Assembly (NCBI GenBank): GCA_041538025.1
Contig: JBGOEV010000002.1
Span: 49,933 to 113,932, forward strand
DNA length: 64,000 nt
Direction: 5' to 3'
DNA from: Thermosaccharophagus gerlachensis
GTDB lineage: Bacteria > Armatimonadota > Fervidibacteria > Fervidibacterales > Thermosaccharophagaceae
The number at the start of each line of letters is the position of its first letter. Within the stretch, counting starts at the first letter, position 1. Of this stretch, positions 1 through 8,965 are shown piece after piece. A program made the translations under genes and the position numbers. Below the pieces are notes generated by a model. It was not told where the DNA came from and did no database searches. It saw only the letters and a list, made by a program, of their open reading frames with translations.

Positions 1-702
1 TTCATCGCGCCATATGATTGCAGCACAGCTCTCAGGTTGTATGACTGAATACATCGCATATTCCATCATAAGCACCTTGTTGCCAACACCTATAGCTATC
101 GCCCCACCGCTTCCCCCTTCGCCGATTATGACAGCTATTGTGGGCACGCTAAGCATTGACATGACCATTTGTGATTCAGCTATTGCCCAGCATATACCGC
201 GAGCTTCAGCTTCATCAAGGCACGCTGCACCAGATGTATCAATGAGCGTAATGACGGGACGATTAAGTTTATCAGCGAGCTTCATAACCCTTATTGCCTT
301 TCTATAACCCTCTGGATGAGCCATCCCGAAGTTGCGCTCTTGCCTTTCCTTTGCATCCCTCCCTTTCTGCTGTCCTATGACGGCTACAGGTTGACCATCA
401 AGCCATGCCAAACCAGCTACTATTGCTTTATCGTCTCCGTAACATCTATCGCCGTGGAGCTCAATGAAGTCGTCAAAGATTTCGTTGATGTAATCAAGTG
501 CGTATGGTCTATCTGGGTGACGTGCAAGGAGAACCCTGTCGTAAGGGCTTAAATTTGAGATGAGCTTATGCATCCTACTCTTAAGCTCTTCAACTGCTCT
601 TTCGTCTGGCGGGCTTTGCTCAGACATCAGCCTGTTCAATTCTTCCTCAATTGCATCAAGCTCAACCTCAAACGGAAGTTTGTATGCGCCTCCCATTGGC
701 AT
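1..702 (-). CDS. accA: Acetyl-CoA carboxylase carboxyltransferase subunit alpha (partial, 3' end outside window)
   Basis: Codes for the alpha half of the carboxyltransferase that moves CO2 from carboxybiotin to acetyl-CoA, the first step of fatty acid synthesis in the cytoplasm. The reverse strand is open for 234 codons from the ATG at 702 to the window edge with no stop. It shows the family's HPEGYRKAIRVM stretch, DTSGAACLDEAEARG and the glycine-rich GEGGSGGAIAIGVGN loop that binds CoA. Complete AccA proteins have about 320 residues, so roughly 85 C-terminal residues lie outside. The start is fixed by an in-frame stop just upstream and a weak GGTG ribosome site. accD is not visible here. The identification is secure. 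Confidence 0.95.
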   Translation of the reverse strand, partial: MPMGGAYKLPFEVELDAIEEELNRLMSEQSPPDERAVEELKSRMHKLISNLSPYDRVLLARHPDRPYALDYINEIFDDFIELHGDRCYGDDKAIVAGLAWLDGQPVAVIGQQKGRDAKERQERNFGMAHPEGYRKAIRVMKLADKLNRPVITLIDTSGAACLDEAEARGICWAIAESQMVMSMLSVPTIAVIIGEGGSGGAIAIGVGNKVLMMEYAMYSVIQPESCAAIIWRDE

Positions 703-806
703 CACCGTAGGTTACATGTCTTACTTAAGTTAACCTGATTGAAATTGTGGCGCAAGCCAGCTTCCATGCAACATGTTGGTGAGTTATTTTATGTTTGGAA
801 CGCGTT

Positions 807-887
807 TGTTCCAAAACCAAACATGCTACTGCCTTTAGCCAGTAGTTGGTGAGGAGTTTTTTTGAGTGCCGAGTTCATTCGGCATCA
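807..887. repeat. Intergenic repeat element, copy A
   Basis: Shares three blocks, in the same order, with 6103-6210: TGTTCYAAAAC (807-817), TGCCTTTAGCCA (830-841) and AGTGCCRARTTCATTCGG followed by YRTCA (865-887, 19 of 23 identical). In this copy CTACTG (826-831) pairs with CAGTAG (840-845), and TGCCGA (867-872) with TCGGCA (879-884). It lies in the leader of the glycosidase gene that starts at 905. Confidence 0.55.
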
Positions 888-904
888 GGAAGGTGAAGCT
901 TTAG

Positions 905-3151
905 GTGAGCACAACTTTTCCTGTCATGACCATCTGCTGGCATAACGAGGCTACCAAACTGGTGAAAAGAGCACTTTGGTTTTTGTCCGTTAAATTTCTT
1001 GTGCACCTCTTATTGGTGTTCTTTGCTTGCCAAAAGCAGGTTGCATTTTGTGTTGAGTTATCTCAGCCCATCGGGAACACATTTGAGACGCTCCTCTCTC
1101 GCTTTGGCTCGCGCTACTGCATAAATGTGCGCCCACAGGAAAAAAGTTGGTATCAATCACCATGTGGACGCTTCTACGATGAGCGCATTGATGTCATCAT
1201 CGGTGTGAGGTTAGCTGGGAAGCTATATTCGCTCCCATTCTCTCGTCTTGAGTTCGCCAACTTTGATGCAGTCAACCAGATTCTCACACCATGCAAATTG
1301 ATTTGGAGGGCAAGCTTGAAATCGCCTCATATGAGGCTTTACCTAAAATTCACATCGCCATTCTACCCGAAGGATGAAAGGACAACATTACTCCCTGCAT
1401 TCATAGTTGAGTTCGTTGTTGAGAACTGTTCAGATGCGCCTTTGCATGGCGAACTCATATATGGCAGGGAGTTGAATGCGAGACAGCTTGCAACGCTTCG
1501 CATGAGTGATGGTATGGCAGTGTTTGAGACACAGGGCGTGTTCAAAGCACTTGAAGGAGTAAAAGGTGAGGATTGGGATGCTGAGCTCATGCGCCTTGGC
1601 AGTAAAACTATACTCACATTCACACGAGGCTTTAAGCTACCACCAAATGCTAATGATAGAGGCATATTGGTGCTCGCATGTTATTCAAGAGATGCCTTCT
1701 TTACAGCCAGAGGCTATCCATACAGGTTTAAGTATGCTCGTTTGTTTGGCGATGTTAATGAAGTGATGAACTATGCGCTTGCAAACGCTGAGGAGCTATG
1801 CTCACGCACAGAATTGTTTGAAAAGACAATACTTGACGCAACTGAAGATGATGCACTTAAGATGCTTATCTCGCTTGCCTTTCAAAGCTACGCTTCAAAT
1901 GCGCTTTGGCTTATACCTGCTGAGGATGTTGCCGCTTCAATTGGCTTGAAGAGGGAACCGCCGTTTAAGCAGTGGTTCTCCGTGCTTGAGGGCGGTGGTG
2001 GTTTGTTTAACTCAACGGTTGATGTTGAATACAACATCTCGCCATTTTACTTGCTCTATTGGAACGAACTGCTTGAGATGTTGCTTGATGAGTGGAGTGC
2101 CTACCGCAAAGGTGGCATCATAAGGCATGACATGGGTATGGGATTTGTAGCAAATGGGATGAGCTACTACCACGATATGCCAGTTGAAGAGAACACAAAT
2201 TTCTTACTCATGCTTTTTTCGCTTTGGGCGAGCACTGCAAAGCATAGCTTGGTGAAGGGGAAATGGAGCATTGTCGTAGAACTTATCAAATACCTCATGT
2301 CAACCGATACCGATGGCAACGGTTTTCCAAACTTTGGCACAAGCAACACTATTGACCAAGCTGTCTATGTGACGCAACACGCCCCTGAGCAGACATATCT
2401 CGCTATGAAGATGGCTGCAGCATATCAAGCAGTCTGGCAGATGGCTCGCTTCGTTGGTGACTTTGGTATAGCGAAAGAATGCCAAAGCGCCTTGGAGAAG
2501 ATAACAGCGACGATGAAGAAAGCATGGCTTGGAGACCATTACCCAGTAAGCATTGATAAAACAATCCCTGGTTGGGACGCTTATTCAATCTACACAGCAA
2601 ATGGTTGGCTACTGCACTTCATCGTCGGCGTTAGCCCTCAAGTAGATATACAGCGCATCCGCATTGACATCATCAACTCAACCAAAGTGACATGGAGGGG
2701 CTATAGCTCAACTCACACAAGTGTTGATGTGACGACATTTATAAGCCAGAACATATGGCGTGATTGCATTGCTGCATACCTTGGTGTGGATATGATCAAG
2801 AACGCACGCTCATATTGGGGCTTGCAATGGACGCTCAATAGGACGACAGGAGGCGCTTTCGTGGATTCATACAATTACGACACTGGCTACAGCAGTTTGC
2901 GTTATTACCCAAGAGGGATGGCTGCCATTTGTTACATCCTCGCTCTTGGTGGTGTCTCGTTCAATGCTTTGGAAAAGAAAATCGTTGTCCAGCCTTTGCG
3001 TGAGAATGTAGTTATACCTTTGCCGTGGCTTTCCGATTGGGCTTCAAAGAGGATACCTTCAATTGAGATGCGTCTTTCGGAAGGTAAGCCTCAGGTAAGC
3101 ATAAGCCACAAGGAATTGCTTGAAGGATGGAATATCGTTTTAGGTCGTTGA
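905..3151 (+). CDS. GH52/GH116-like glycoside hydrolase, secreted or membrane-anchored
   Basis: A 748-residue protein that probably cleaves a beta-linked sugar outside the membrane; the substrate cannot be told. Residues 18-47 are hydrophobic (signal peptide or anchor), followed by a beta-rich domain to about 320 and a helical toroid domain. Several motifs line up with my memory of the GH52 beta-xylosidases: EGGGGLFNSTVD (E362, possible nucleophile region), RHDMG (408-410), TIDQ (D484, possible acid/base) followed by an HAPEQTYLAMKMAAAY helix, and YYPRGM near 672. The fold is also shared with GH116 and the glutaminase-A/DUF4965 proteins, so the family is not certain. Start is GTG at 905 behind AGGAAGGTGA; an ATG at 926 is an alternative. 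Ends 10 bases before the convergent dehydrogenase. Confidence 0.6.
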   Translation: MSTTFPVMTICWHNEATKLVKRALWFLSVKFLVHLLLVFFACQKQVAFCVELSQPIGNTFETLLSRFGSRYCINVRPQEKSWYQSPCGRFYDERIDVIIGVRLAGKLYSLPFSRLEFANFDAVNQILTPCKLIWRASLKSPHMRLYLKFTSPFYPKDERTTLLPAFIVEFVVENCSDAPLHGELIYGRELNARQLATLRMSDGMAVFETQGVFKALEGVKGEDWDAELMRLGSKTILTFTRGFKLPPNANDRGILVLACYSRDAFFTARGYPYRFKYARLFGDVNEVMNYALANAEELCSRTELFEKTILDATEDDALKMLISLAFQSYASNALWLIPAEDVAASIGLKREPPFKQWFSVLEGGGGLFNSTVDVEYNISPFYLLYWNELLEMLLDEWSAYRKGGIIRHDMGMGFVANGMSYYHDMPVEENTNFLLMLFSLWASTAKHSLVKGKWSIVVELIKYLMSTDTDGNGFPNFGTSNTIDQAVYVTQHAPEQTYLAMKMAAAYQAVWQMARFVGDFGIAKECQSALEKITATMKKAWLGDHYPVSIDKTIPGWDAYSIYTANGWLLHFIVGVSPQVDIQRIRIDIINSTKVTWRGYSSTHTSVDVTTFISQNIWRDCIAAYLGVDMIKNARSYWGLQWTLNRTTGGAFVDSYNYDTGYSSLRYYPRGMAAICYILALGGVSFNALEKKIVVQPLRENVVIPLPWLSDWASKRIPSIEMRLSEGKPQVSISHKELLEGWNIVLGR

Positions 3152-3161
3152 AGAGGCAACT

Positions 3162-4154
3162 CTACTCCCACAGCTTCAGTATGACCTTTGCAGTCTTGCC
3201 TTCCACGAACTCATCAAAAGCCTTTTGCGCCTCTTGGAGCTTGAATTCGTGTGATATGAGTTTACGCACATCTAAGCCCCTTCTGTATAGCCTGAGCATC
3301 TCCCAGTATTCGTATCTGTGGTAATACCAGCTTCCGAAGACCGTTATGTCGCCTCGGATGAGCTGACCTATGTTCACTGTGACTTCCCTGTTCTCGCCTA
3401 TACAGGCTACCTTACCTCCTTTCCCTACAAGCTGCATGGCTAAGTTAAAGCCTTCGGGACGCCCTGATGCTTCCACTACGCCATCTGACATAGCGCCAGA
3501 AGTTATATCTCTCACGATGCTAATGGCATCCTGTGATACTACGTTGATGGTGAATTCAGCTCCAAGCTCCTTTGCGTATCTCAACCTCTCATCCCGCACA
3601 TCAATCGCTATGACGCGTGCACCAGCATATGCAAGGTATAGTGTGCACCCAAGCCCGATTGGTCCACAACCTATAACAGAAACGAAATCGCCAGCTTTTA
3701 TGTTCATGCGTTTACATGCGTGGTATGGAGTGCCAAACCCGTCGCCTGTTAAGAGCACACCAGCTTTGAAGTCAACATCATCGGGCAATGGCAACGGTAT
3801 ATGCTCTGGGACTGATACAAGTTGAGTTTGCAATCCACTGCAGCCTCTTCGGTCGTCACAAAATGTATAGACGCCATAGTTGCACCAAGAGCACTTACCG
3901 CATCCCCACACAGCGTAAATTCCCACCCTATCACCCTCTTTCCAAAGCGCGGACTTTGAAGCATCAACGATGATTCCTACGGCTTCGTGCCCCGTGTTTG
4001 ACTCCAAGGGAGCATCGGATAAGAGGGAGTGCAAGTCACTGCCACATATGGCAGCTACCTCAACCTTAACGATGACTTCGCCTTCTTTTGGCTTTGGGTC
4101 TGGATATTCATGCACAGCTACCTTACCACGCCCAAGGTATCGCAAACCGAGCAT
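3162..4154 (-). CDS. Zinc-dependent medium-chain alcohol/polyol dehydrogenase
   Basis: A 330-residue NAD(P)-dependent dehydrogenase of the threonine/sorbitol dehydrogenase type. Catalytic zinc ligands are C37 (ICGSDLH), H56 and E57 (GHE). A structural zinc site is complete with C85, C88, C91 and C99. The nucleotide-binding Rossmann domain carries GCGPIGLG near 162-169. Full length for the family. It stands alone on the minus strand, convergent with the glycosidase and divergent from the GspF-like gene, so the substrate cannot be deduced; a sugar alcohol or sugar is likely from the family and the neighbourhood. Confidence 0.85.
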   Translation of the reverse strand: MLGLRYLGRGKVAVHEYPDPKPKEGEVIVKVEVAAICGSDLHSLLSDAPLESNTGHEAVGIIVDASKSALWKEGDRVGIYAVWGCGKCSWCNYGVYTFCDDRRGCSGLQTQLVSVPEHIPLPLPDDVDFKAGVLLTGDGFGTPYHACKRMNIKAGDFVSVIGCGPIGLGCTLYLAYAGARVIAIDVRDERLRYAKELGAEFTINVVSQDAISIVRDITSGAMSDGVVEASGRPEGFNLAMQLVGKGGKVACIGENREVTVNIGQLIRGDITVFGSWYYHRYEYWEMLRLYRRGLDVRKLISHEFKLQEAQKAFDEFVEGKTAKVILKLWE

Positions 4155-4313
4155 CTCATCCTCACCTCACAAACAGTGAAGTTCAAGAAGGATTGCCACA
4201 AGATAGTTTACAAGCACACGATGAAGCACACTAACATTTTGCAAGCCTTCACGCACGAGTTCAATGTCCGTTGATTGCATTGATACGAGCCAACACAAAG
4301 TGAGGTAAGAAGT

Positions 4314-5315
4314 ATGATGCTACTGCTACAAAGGCATCTTCGCAAAGATGACATAGCCATGATGCTTCGCCAGTTAAGCACAGCGTTGCATTCTGGCATG
4401 ACGCCATATGAGGCGCTGAAGATGCTTCAAGAGGCATCAGCAAGCAAAAAGATGCGCAACATCTATGGATTGCTTGCAAGCGAATGTGCATCGGGCAAAG
4501 GGCTCTCAGAGGCGATGTTAAATTCACGCTTCTTCGTTGATGATTGGCTTATCGGTGTAGTGAGGGTTGGGGAGCTTACAGGTGGACTTGCGAGGATGCT
4601 CTCATTTGCTGCCGAGCAATATGAGTTTGAAGCCACATGGCAACGCCGATGGAAGTGGAGCAAGCTTTATTTAAGCGTGTGCATATTGGCGCTGATTTTT
4701 GTCCTACCACTGCCAAGTGCATTGCTTAAAGGTTTTCAGTGGTATCTCTTCCTGACGCTAAAGCGCATTCTACCAGCTTTACTCTTAATCTGGTTGCTGA
4801 TGCGCTTTCTGCGCTCACTTTCACATGCGCCAAAAGTTAGCCCCATCATCAGGCAATTCATCTCACTTATACCAATCTTTGGCGGTGCTATAGTGCACAG
4901 AACGATTGCTAACTTTTCACTCGCGCTTGCACAAGCAATTGATGCGGGTATGAGTGCTCATAAAGCGTTGGAGGTAAGTTCTGAAACCATAGATGTGCCG
5001 ATGCTGAAGGCAAGGGCGATAGCTGTAGCCAAAGCTGTCCAATCTGGCAAAAGCTTATCGGAAGTGCTCTCAGCCTTTTTCAATCAGTCAGAAAGGTCAT
5101 TGCTCCACACGGGCGAGAAAACAGGAACGATATCCGATGAGCTAATGCGCATAGCAAACGAGAGGAGGAAGCGAATGCAAAGCATCCTTTGGCTATCAAT
5201 TGTGCTTCAACTCGCCATAGCGCACATTGCCATAGCAGTTGGTATTGTCTTTTGCGTCCTTTCACTTTATGAAGCCATTTTCAAGTGGGTTGAACGCGAG
5301 TTTGAAATGCAATGA
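4314..5315 (+). CDS. Type II secretion / type IV pilus inner-membrane protein (GspF/PilC family)
   Basis: 333 residues with two T2SSF-type helical domains (about 15-125 and 185-305) and three hydrophobic membrane stretches near 118-135, 143-165 and 290-320. In type II secretion and type IV pilus machines this polytopic protein is the inner-membrane platform that the assembly ATPase acts on. The second half repeats the first half's pattern (LALAQAIDAGMSAHKAL, then a GKSLSEVL block, then an HTGEKTGTISDEL block), as is usual. Start at 4314 follows GAGGTAAGAAGT. No GspE/PilB ATPase or prepilin peptidase is adjacent; the only prepilin-like gene in the window is at 62909. The family is clear, the machine it serves is not. 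Confidence 0.85.
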   Translation: MMLLLQRHLRKDDIAMMLRQLSTALHSGMTPYEALKMLQEASASKKMRNIYGLLASECASGKGLSEAMLNSRFFVDDWLIGVVRVGELTGGLARMLSFAAEQYEFEATWQRRWKWSKLYLSVCILALIFVLPLPSALLKGFQWYLFLTLKRILPALLLIWLLMRFLRSLSHAPKVSPIIRQFISLIPIFGGAIVHRTIANFSLALAQAIDAGMSAHKALEVSSETIDVPMLKARAIAVAKAVQSGKSLSEVLSAFFNQSERSLLHTGEKTGTISDELMRIANERRKRMQSILWLSIVLQLAIAHIAIAVGIVFCVLSLYEAIFKWVEREFEMQ

Positions 5316-5337
5316 AAAACTCCGGAGGTGAGAATCT

Positions 5338-6063
5338 ATGGTCATTGACTTTCATTGCCATGTTGGGACAGGTGAAGAGTTGCAAGCCCCTTGGACAACA
5401 AGAGCGAACATAGAGCTATACCTTGAGAGGGCTGAACAAGCTGGAATTGATAAGACTGTCGTTTTTGCGATCACAAGCGAAAATTACGAGCGCGCAAATG
5501 CTGAAGTTGCACAAATAGTTTCAGAGCATGAAGATAAGCTCATCGGTTTTGCGCGGATACACCCAAAGAGGGACGCCGGCATGATTGAGCGCATGCTCAG
5601 GAAGGCTGTTGAGGAATACGGCTTTAAAGGGATTAAGGTTCATGCTTCCGAGGCTTTGCCAACGAGGGAGTTGTGCGAGGTTGCTTCCGAGATGGGTTTA
5701 CCAATACTTGTGGATGTAGCTGGTAAAGTTGAAGTGCTATCACTGCTTGCATCTGAGTTTAGCGATGTGGCATTCGTTGTAGCCCATCTTGGGAGCTTCT
5801 CTGATGACTGGCGCGTGTTCCAATTCATGCCGTATTTGCTCTCACGATACGGAAACATCTATGCTGACACATCAGGTGTCCGTTTCTTTGACTACCTCTA
5901 TGAGGCTGTTATGCGCGCTGGTCCATCAAAACTTCTTTTTGGCTCTGACGGTCCTTTGCTTCACCCAGCACTTGAGCTCCAGAAAATAAAGCTGCTGTCG
6001 TTACCACCACAGGATGAAGCGCTAATACTCGGAGAAAACGCCCGCAAGCTTTTACGCATTTGA
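5338..6063 (+). CDS. Amidohydrolase-family (TIM-barrel) metal-dependent hydrolase
   Basis: 241 residues of the amidohydrolase-2 type, which covers decarboxylases and hydrolases acting on small carboxylic compounds. Visible metal-site residues are the N-terminal DFHCH (H6, H8), VHASEA, VAHLGS and a C-terminal GSDGP with the conserved Asp. Shorter than most of the family (about 280-300). Starts 22 bases after the GspF-like gene with a strong GGAGGTGAG site, so the two are probably co-transcribed, with no evident functional link. Substrate unknown. Confidence 0.8.
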   Translation: MVIDFHCHVGTGEELQAPWTTRANIELYLERAEQAGIDKTVVFAITSENYERANAEVAQIVSEHEDKLIGFARIHPKRDAGMIERMLRKAVEEYGFKGIKVHASEALPTRELCEVASEMGLPILVDVAGKVEVLSLLASEFSDVAFVVAHLGSFSDDWRVFQFMPYLLSRYGNIYADTSGVRFFDYLYEAVMRAGPSKLLFGSDGPLLHPALELQKIKLLSLPPQDEALILGENARKLLRI

Positions 6064-6102
6064 TGACGAGATCACGAGTTCATCTTTAAGGGAAGGTGAG
6101 CA

Positions 6103-6210
6103 TGTTCTAAAACTACGTTGCCAGTGCCTTTAGCCAATGAGGGATAAGCGACAGGATAGGGGACATGGAGTTGATGATGAATTACAAAGTGCCAAATTCA
6201 TTCGGTGTCA
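6103..6210. repeat. Intergenic repeat element, copy B
   Basis: A diverged counterpart of 807-887 with the same three blocks in the same order: TGTTCTAAAAC (6103-6113), TGCCTTTAGCCA (6125-6136) and AGTGCC at 6188 running into TTCATTCGG (6197-6205). The last block keeps partial pairing through G-T wobbles. It lies in the 254-base gap between two convergent genes, where I see no coding sequence. Confidence 0.5.
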
Positions 6211-6317
6211 AACTGCTTTGACATGATTTGCCTCGTGTGCATTATCAACTACTGAATGAAGCCTGTAGCATGGAAGTGCAATTAGAGGCGTTACTTGCAG
6301 TATGGGTATGCTATTCC

Positions 6318-8846
6318 TCACTTTGCTTGTCTTTCTTGCCAGTGCTTGAGTGCGTAAACAACGATATTGATGTTGAGACGGATGGCGAGCTCTTTAACTT
6401 GTGGCGGTATTGGTGGGGCAACCTTACCAGGGTGATGGTCGCATATCACATCGCTGTAGTCATTGCGTGAGTAGATGACCGCATGTCTGCCATCAATGTT
6501 AAGAGCCAGTATGGGGTAATCTTCACCGAGGTCTCCCGGCGGGACAGCGTTTATCTTGTAGAAGGCGTTGAAGACAGGATGTGATATTGGAAGTTCTTCC
6601 CAGTCGGACATTCGTTTCCCAAACACTTTGCACATCTGGCGCATGAAAGATACATCAAACGGACCATGTGAACTATCACCATAAATTGTTCCGCCGAGAC
6701 GGACATACTCACGCAACGCTTGTGCTTCTTCCTCTGTTAGCTCAAATGCCTCTTCACCGTAGATGAAGAGTATTGGCACATCTTTAATTGCTTCAAGCTT
6801 CAGTGGGATTTTCCTTTCTACTTCAAGGGTGCGTATCTTTGTGCGCCTGTTAAGCTCTCGCAGAACATTATGCACCCTGTTGATGTGGACATCCCAGTTT
6901 GACTTATCAACGATGGCGATGACTGGGTGGCGCATGAACTCGCCGCCTATGTTCGTAAACAAGCCACCCTCAGTTGACTCTGGTATAGTGGTAAACCTGA
7001 TTCGCCGTCCCACATCTTCACGCTTTACAGGCATCCCATGTGTGGCAATGCCAGTCTTGCCTGTGCCAGAAGCGCCACCTCCACCCGAAATTGGTTGAGG
7101 GCGCTCACCTGTAGAGGGCGTTGTCTGAGTGCCTTTACCTCCGGGGCGCCCTAAGAGACCTTTTGGTGAAGTCCCTTGTGGTGGTTCACCAAGCCCACTT
7201 CCACCTCCTGCCTTAACACCTTTGCGATAGCCAGATACATCACTGCCAAAACCTATTGCTGGTGCGCCGGGAGTGGCTTTCATGCCACCGCCACCACCGC
7301 GCCCGACTGAACCAACACCGCTTCCACCTGCAAATGGACCTGTGCCAGAAACATAGCCACTGCCACTCCCATAGCCTCTACCTGATGTGCCAGTGCCGCT
7401 TCCACCGCCACCTTTCTCTGGCTGACCAAGAAGTTGTGGTGCACCAATGCCTTCGCCACCAACTCCAGTGCCACTACCTCGCGATGGTGAACGAGGCATA
7501 CCAAATGCGCCCGGACCAGCCCCAGCACCAGTGCCTGCCCCTGCGCCTTCACCTATTCCTGCACCACCACCGCCTATGCCACCAAAGCCACCAACTGTTG
7601 GCTTCCCACGCCCTTGGAGTAGCTCTCCTGCGCCAACAACCCTACCCGGACGAAGTTTATCACCACCCCTACCACCGTAGCCCTCACCCACGCCAGAGAC
7701 GCTTTCCGTGGGACGTAGAGCACCAATCAATTGGTCAAGTAATGTGCTCCCGATACGCCCACCACCCTCCATTGCAGTTCCAGAGCCAAATGCCATTGGA
7801 CGCGGCTGTGACAACCCCACTCCGCTTTCTGGCGGTCTACCTATCATCACCCTTTGAGGACCATGAGCACCAGAACCACCACCAACATCAATTTCTCCTA
7901 TTTGCTTTGCTCCCCCTTTGCCTGGTGGGACTACATTTACCGCAATTGGTGCCTTCATTGGCTTTGGTAGTTCTTTCCGTGTTGGATAGCCAAGCTTCCC
8001 TGATGGAGCCTCCGCGATGCGCACAAGCTCATCCTCTTGTGGTGCTGGTGTTGCTACCCCCGGACTCCTTTCAGCACCTATGCCCGAAACATTCGGCAGC
8101 GTCATCGGTGATGAAGTGGTTGCTTCTGGCTTGGCAGTCATCTTCGTCAGTGAACGGACAACTTCAACAACTCTTGATGTAGTCCGTTCCGACGATGGTA
8201 ACTCAGCCTGCGTTGGTATAATGTCTTGGCGCATCGTTAAATGCTCTCGCCCAAACTTTGGCATAAGCTTGCTTGTTGGTTGCTCACGTAGTCTTTGCGC
8301 CACCAATTGTTCTCTTGTGGTCTCAGTTTTTTGAGTTGGCATTTCGAAGCTTGGCTGTTCGTGCAAAGCTGGTTCAAGTCTTGGGCGAACCGCAACGCGT
8401 TTAGGCTCATGCTCAAAGATACTTTCCTCTGGTTGTTGAACGGGCTGTTTAAGGCGATGTGGCATAGCTTCTTCAGGCACTTGCTGAACGACCGGTGGTT
8501 TCCTACTGCCAACTGGTGCGATTGCATGTCTTGGTTGCGTGACTTTTCTTGAAGCCACTTGAGGCGTTTTAACCGGCTTTTGAAAAGTTATCTTCCTTTC
8601 AACTTCCCGCTTGCTCACCACTGGTTGCTCACGCATCGGCTCGCTTTCTAATTGCTCAATTTCAACTCTTATGACGGATTCCCTTTGCTGGAACTGCACA
8701 CCGCCAAACTGAATTGCGCCAAGTGGCAAAAGCATCGTGTGTAAGAGAGTAGAAAGCAAGACGCATTTAAGCAGGCGTATATCTGCCTGCCGAGAAAGCA
8801 TTGATGTGTAACCTATAAAACCGTTTATGAGTTGCAATTTGCTCAT
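6318..8846 (-). CDS. TonB-like membrane-anchored protein with C-terminal DUF4159 domain
   Basis: 842 residues in four parts: a single membrane helix (about 24-44), a Pro/Glu/Gln-rich linker (55-310) opening with an ESVIRVEIEQLESEP strand, a long Gly-rich low-complexity region (about 330-610), and a folded C-terminal DUF4159 domain (about 625-835). The helix contains S32 and H36 spaced as SxxxH, the pattern of TonB Ser16/His20 that couples TonB to ExbB/ExbD. DUF4159 has the look of a class I glutamine-amidotransferase-like fold (ILFIYGEEAF, then LREYVRLGGTIYGD). The ExbD and ExbB genes lie directly upstream. I infer an energy-transducing protein that carries DUF4159 instead of the TonB C-terminal domain. 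Its molecular job is unknown. The Gly-rich region makes long antisense open frames that are not genes. Confidence 0.75.
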   Translation of the reverse strand: MSKLQLINGFIGYTSMLSRQADIRLLKCVLLSTLLHTMLLPLGAIQFGGVQFQQRESVIRVEIEQLESEPMREQPVVSKREVERKITFQKPVKTPQVASRKVTQPRHAIAPVGSRKPPVVQQVPEEAMPHRLKQPVQQPEESIFEHEPKRVAVRPRLEPALHEQPSFEMPTQKTETTREQLVAQRLREQPTSKLMPKFGREHLTMRQDIIPTQAELPSSERTTSRVVEVVRSLTKMTAKPEATTSSPMTLPNVSGIGAERSPGVATPAPQEDELVRIAEAPSGKLGYPTRKELPKPMKAPIAVNVVPPGKGGAKQIGEIDVGGGSGAHGPQRVMIGRPPESGVGLSQPRPMAFGSGTAMEGGGRIGSTLLDQLIGALRPTESVSGVGEGYGGRGGDKLRPGRVVGAGELLQGRGKPTVGGFGGIGGGGAGIGEGAGAGTGAGAGPGAFGMPRSPSRGSGTGVGGEGIGAPQLLGQPEKGGGGSGTGTSGRGYGSGSGYVSGTGPFAGGSGVGSVGRGGGGGMKATPGAPAIGFGSDVSGYRKGVKAGGGSGLGEPPQGTSPKGLLGRPGGKGTQTTPSTGERPQPISGGGGASGTGKTGIATHGMPVKREDVGRRIRFTTIPESTEGGLFTNIGGEFMRHPVIAIVDKSNWDVHINRVHNVLRELNRRTKIRTLEVERKIPLKLEAIKDVPILFIYGEEAFELTEEEAQALREYVRLGGTIYGDSSHGPFDVSFMRQMCKVFGKRMSDWEELPISHPVFNAFYKINAVPPGDLGEDYPILALNIDGRHAVIYSRNDYSDVICDHHPGKVAPPIPPQVKELAIRLNINIVVYALKHWQERQAK

Positions 8847-8965
8847 GGCTAATTCATCACCCTCTTGTTGGTGCTTTACTCTTCACCCATTAAGAGGCTT
8901 TTGCTGTCTTTGTGGTTGCGTGTTTTTCAACGAGTGTGATTGGCTGTTGCAACATGTTTGAAGCG

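Noticed and set aside
7256..8182. A 308-codon plus-strand open frame rich in His, Leu and Gln, with other long frames in the same stretch.
   Set aside because: It is antisense to the Gly- and Pro-rich part of the DUF4159 gene; low-complexity coding sequence opens such shadow frames. No domain and no ribosome site.
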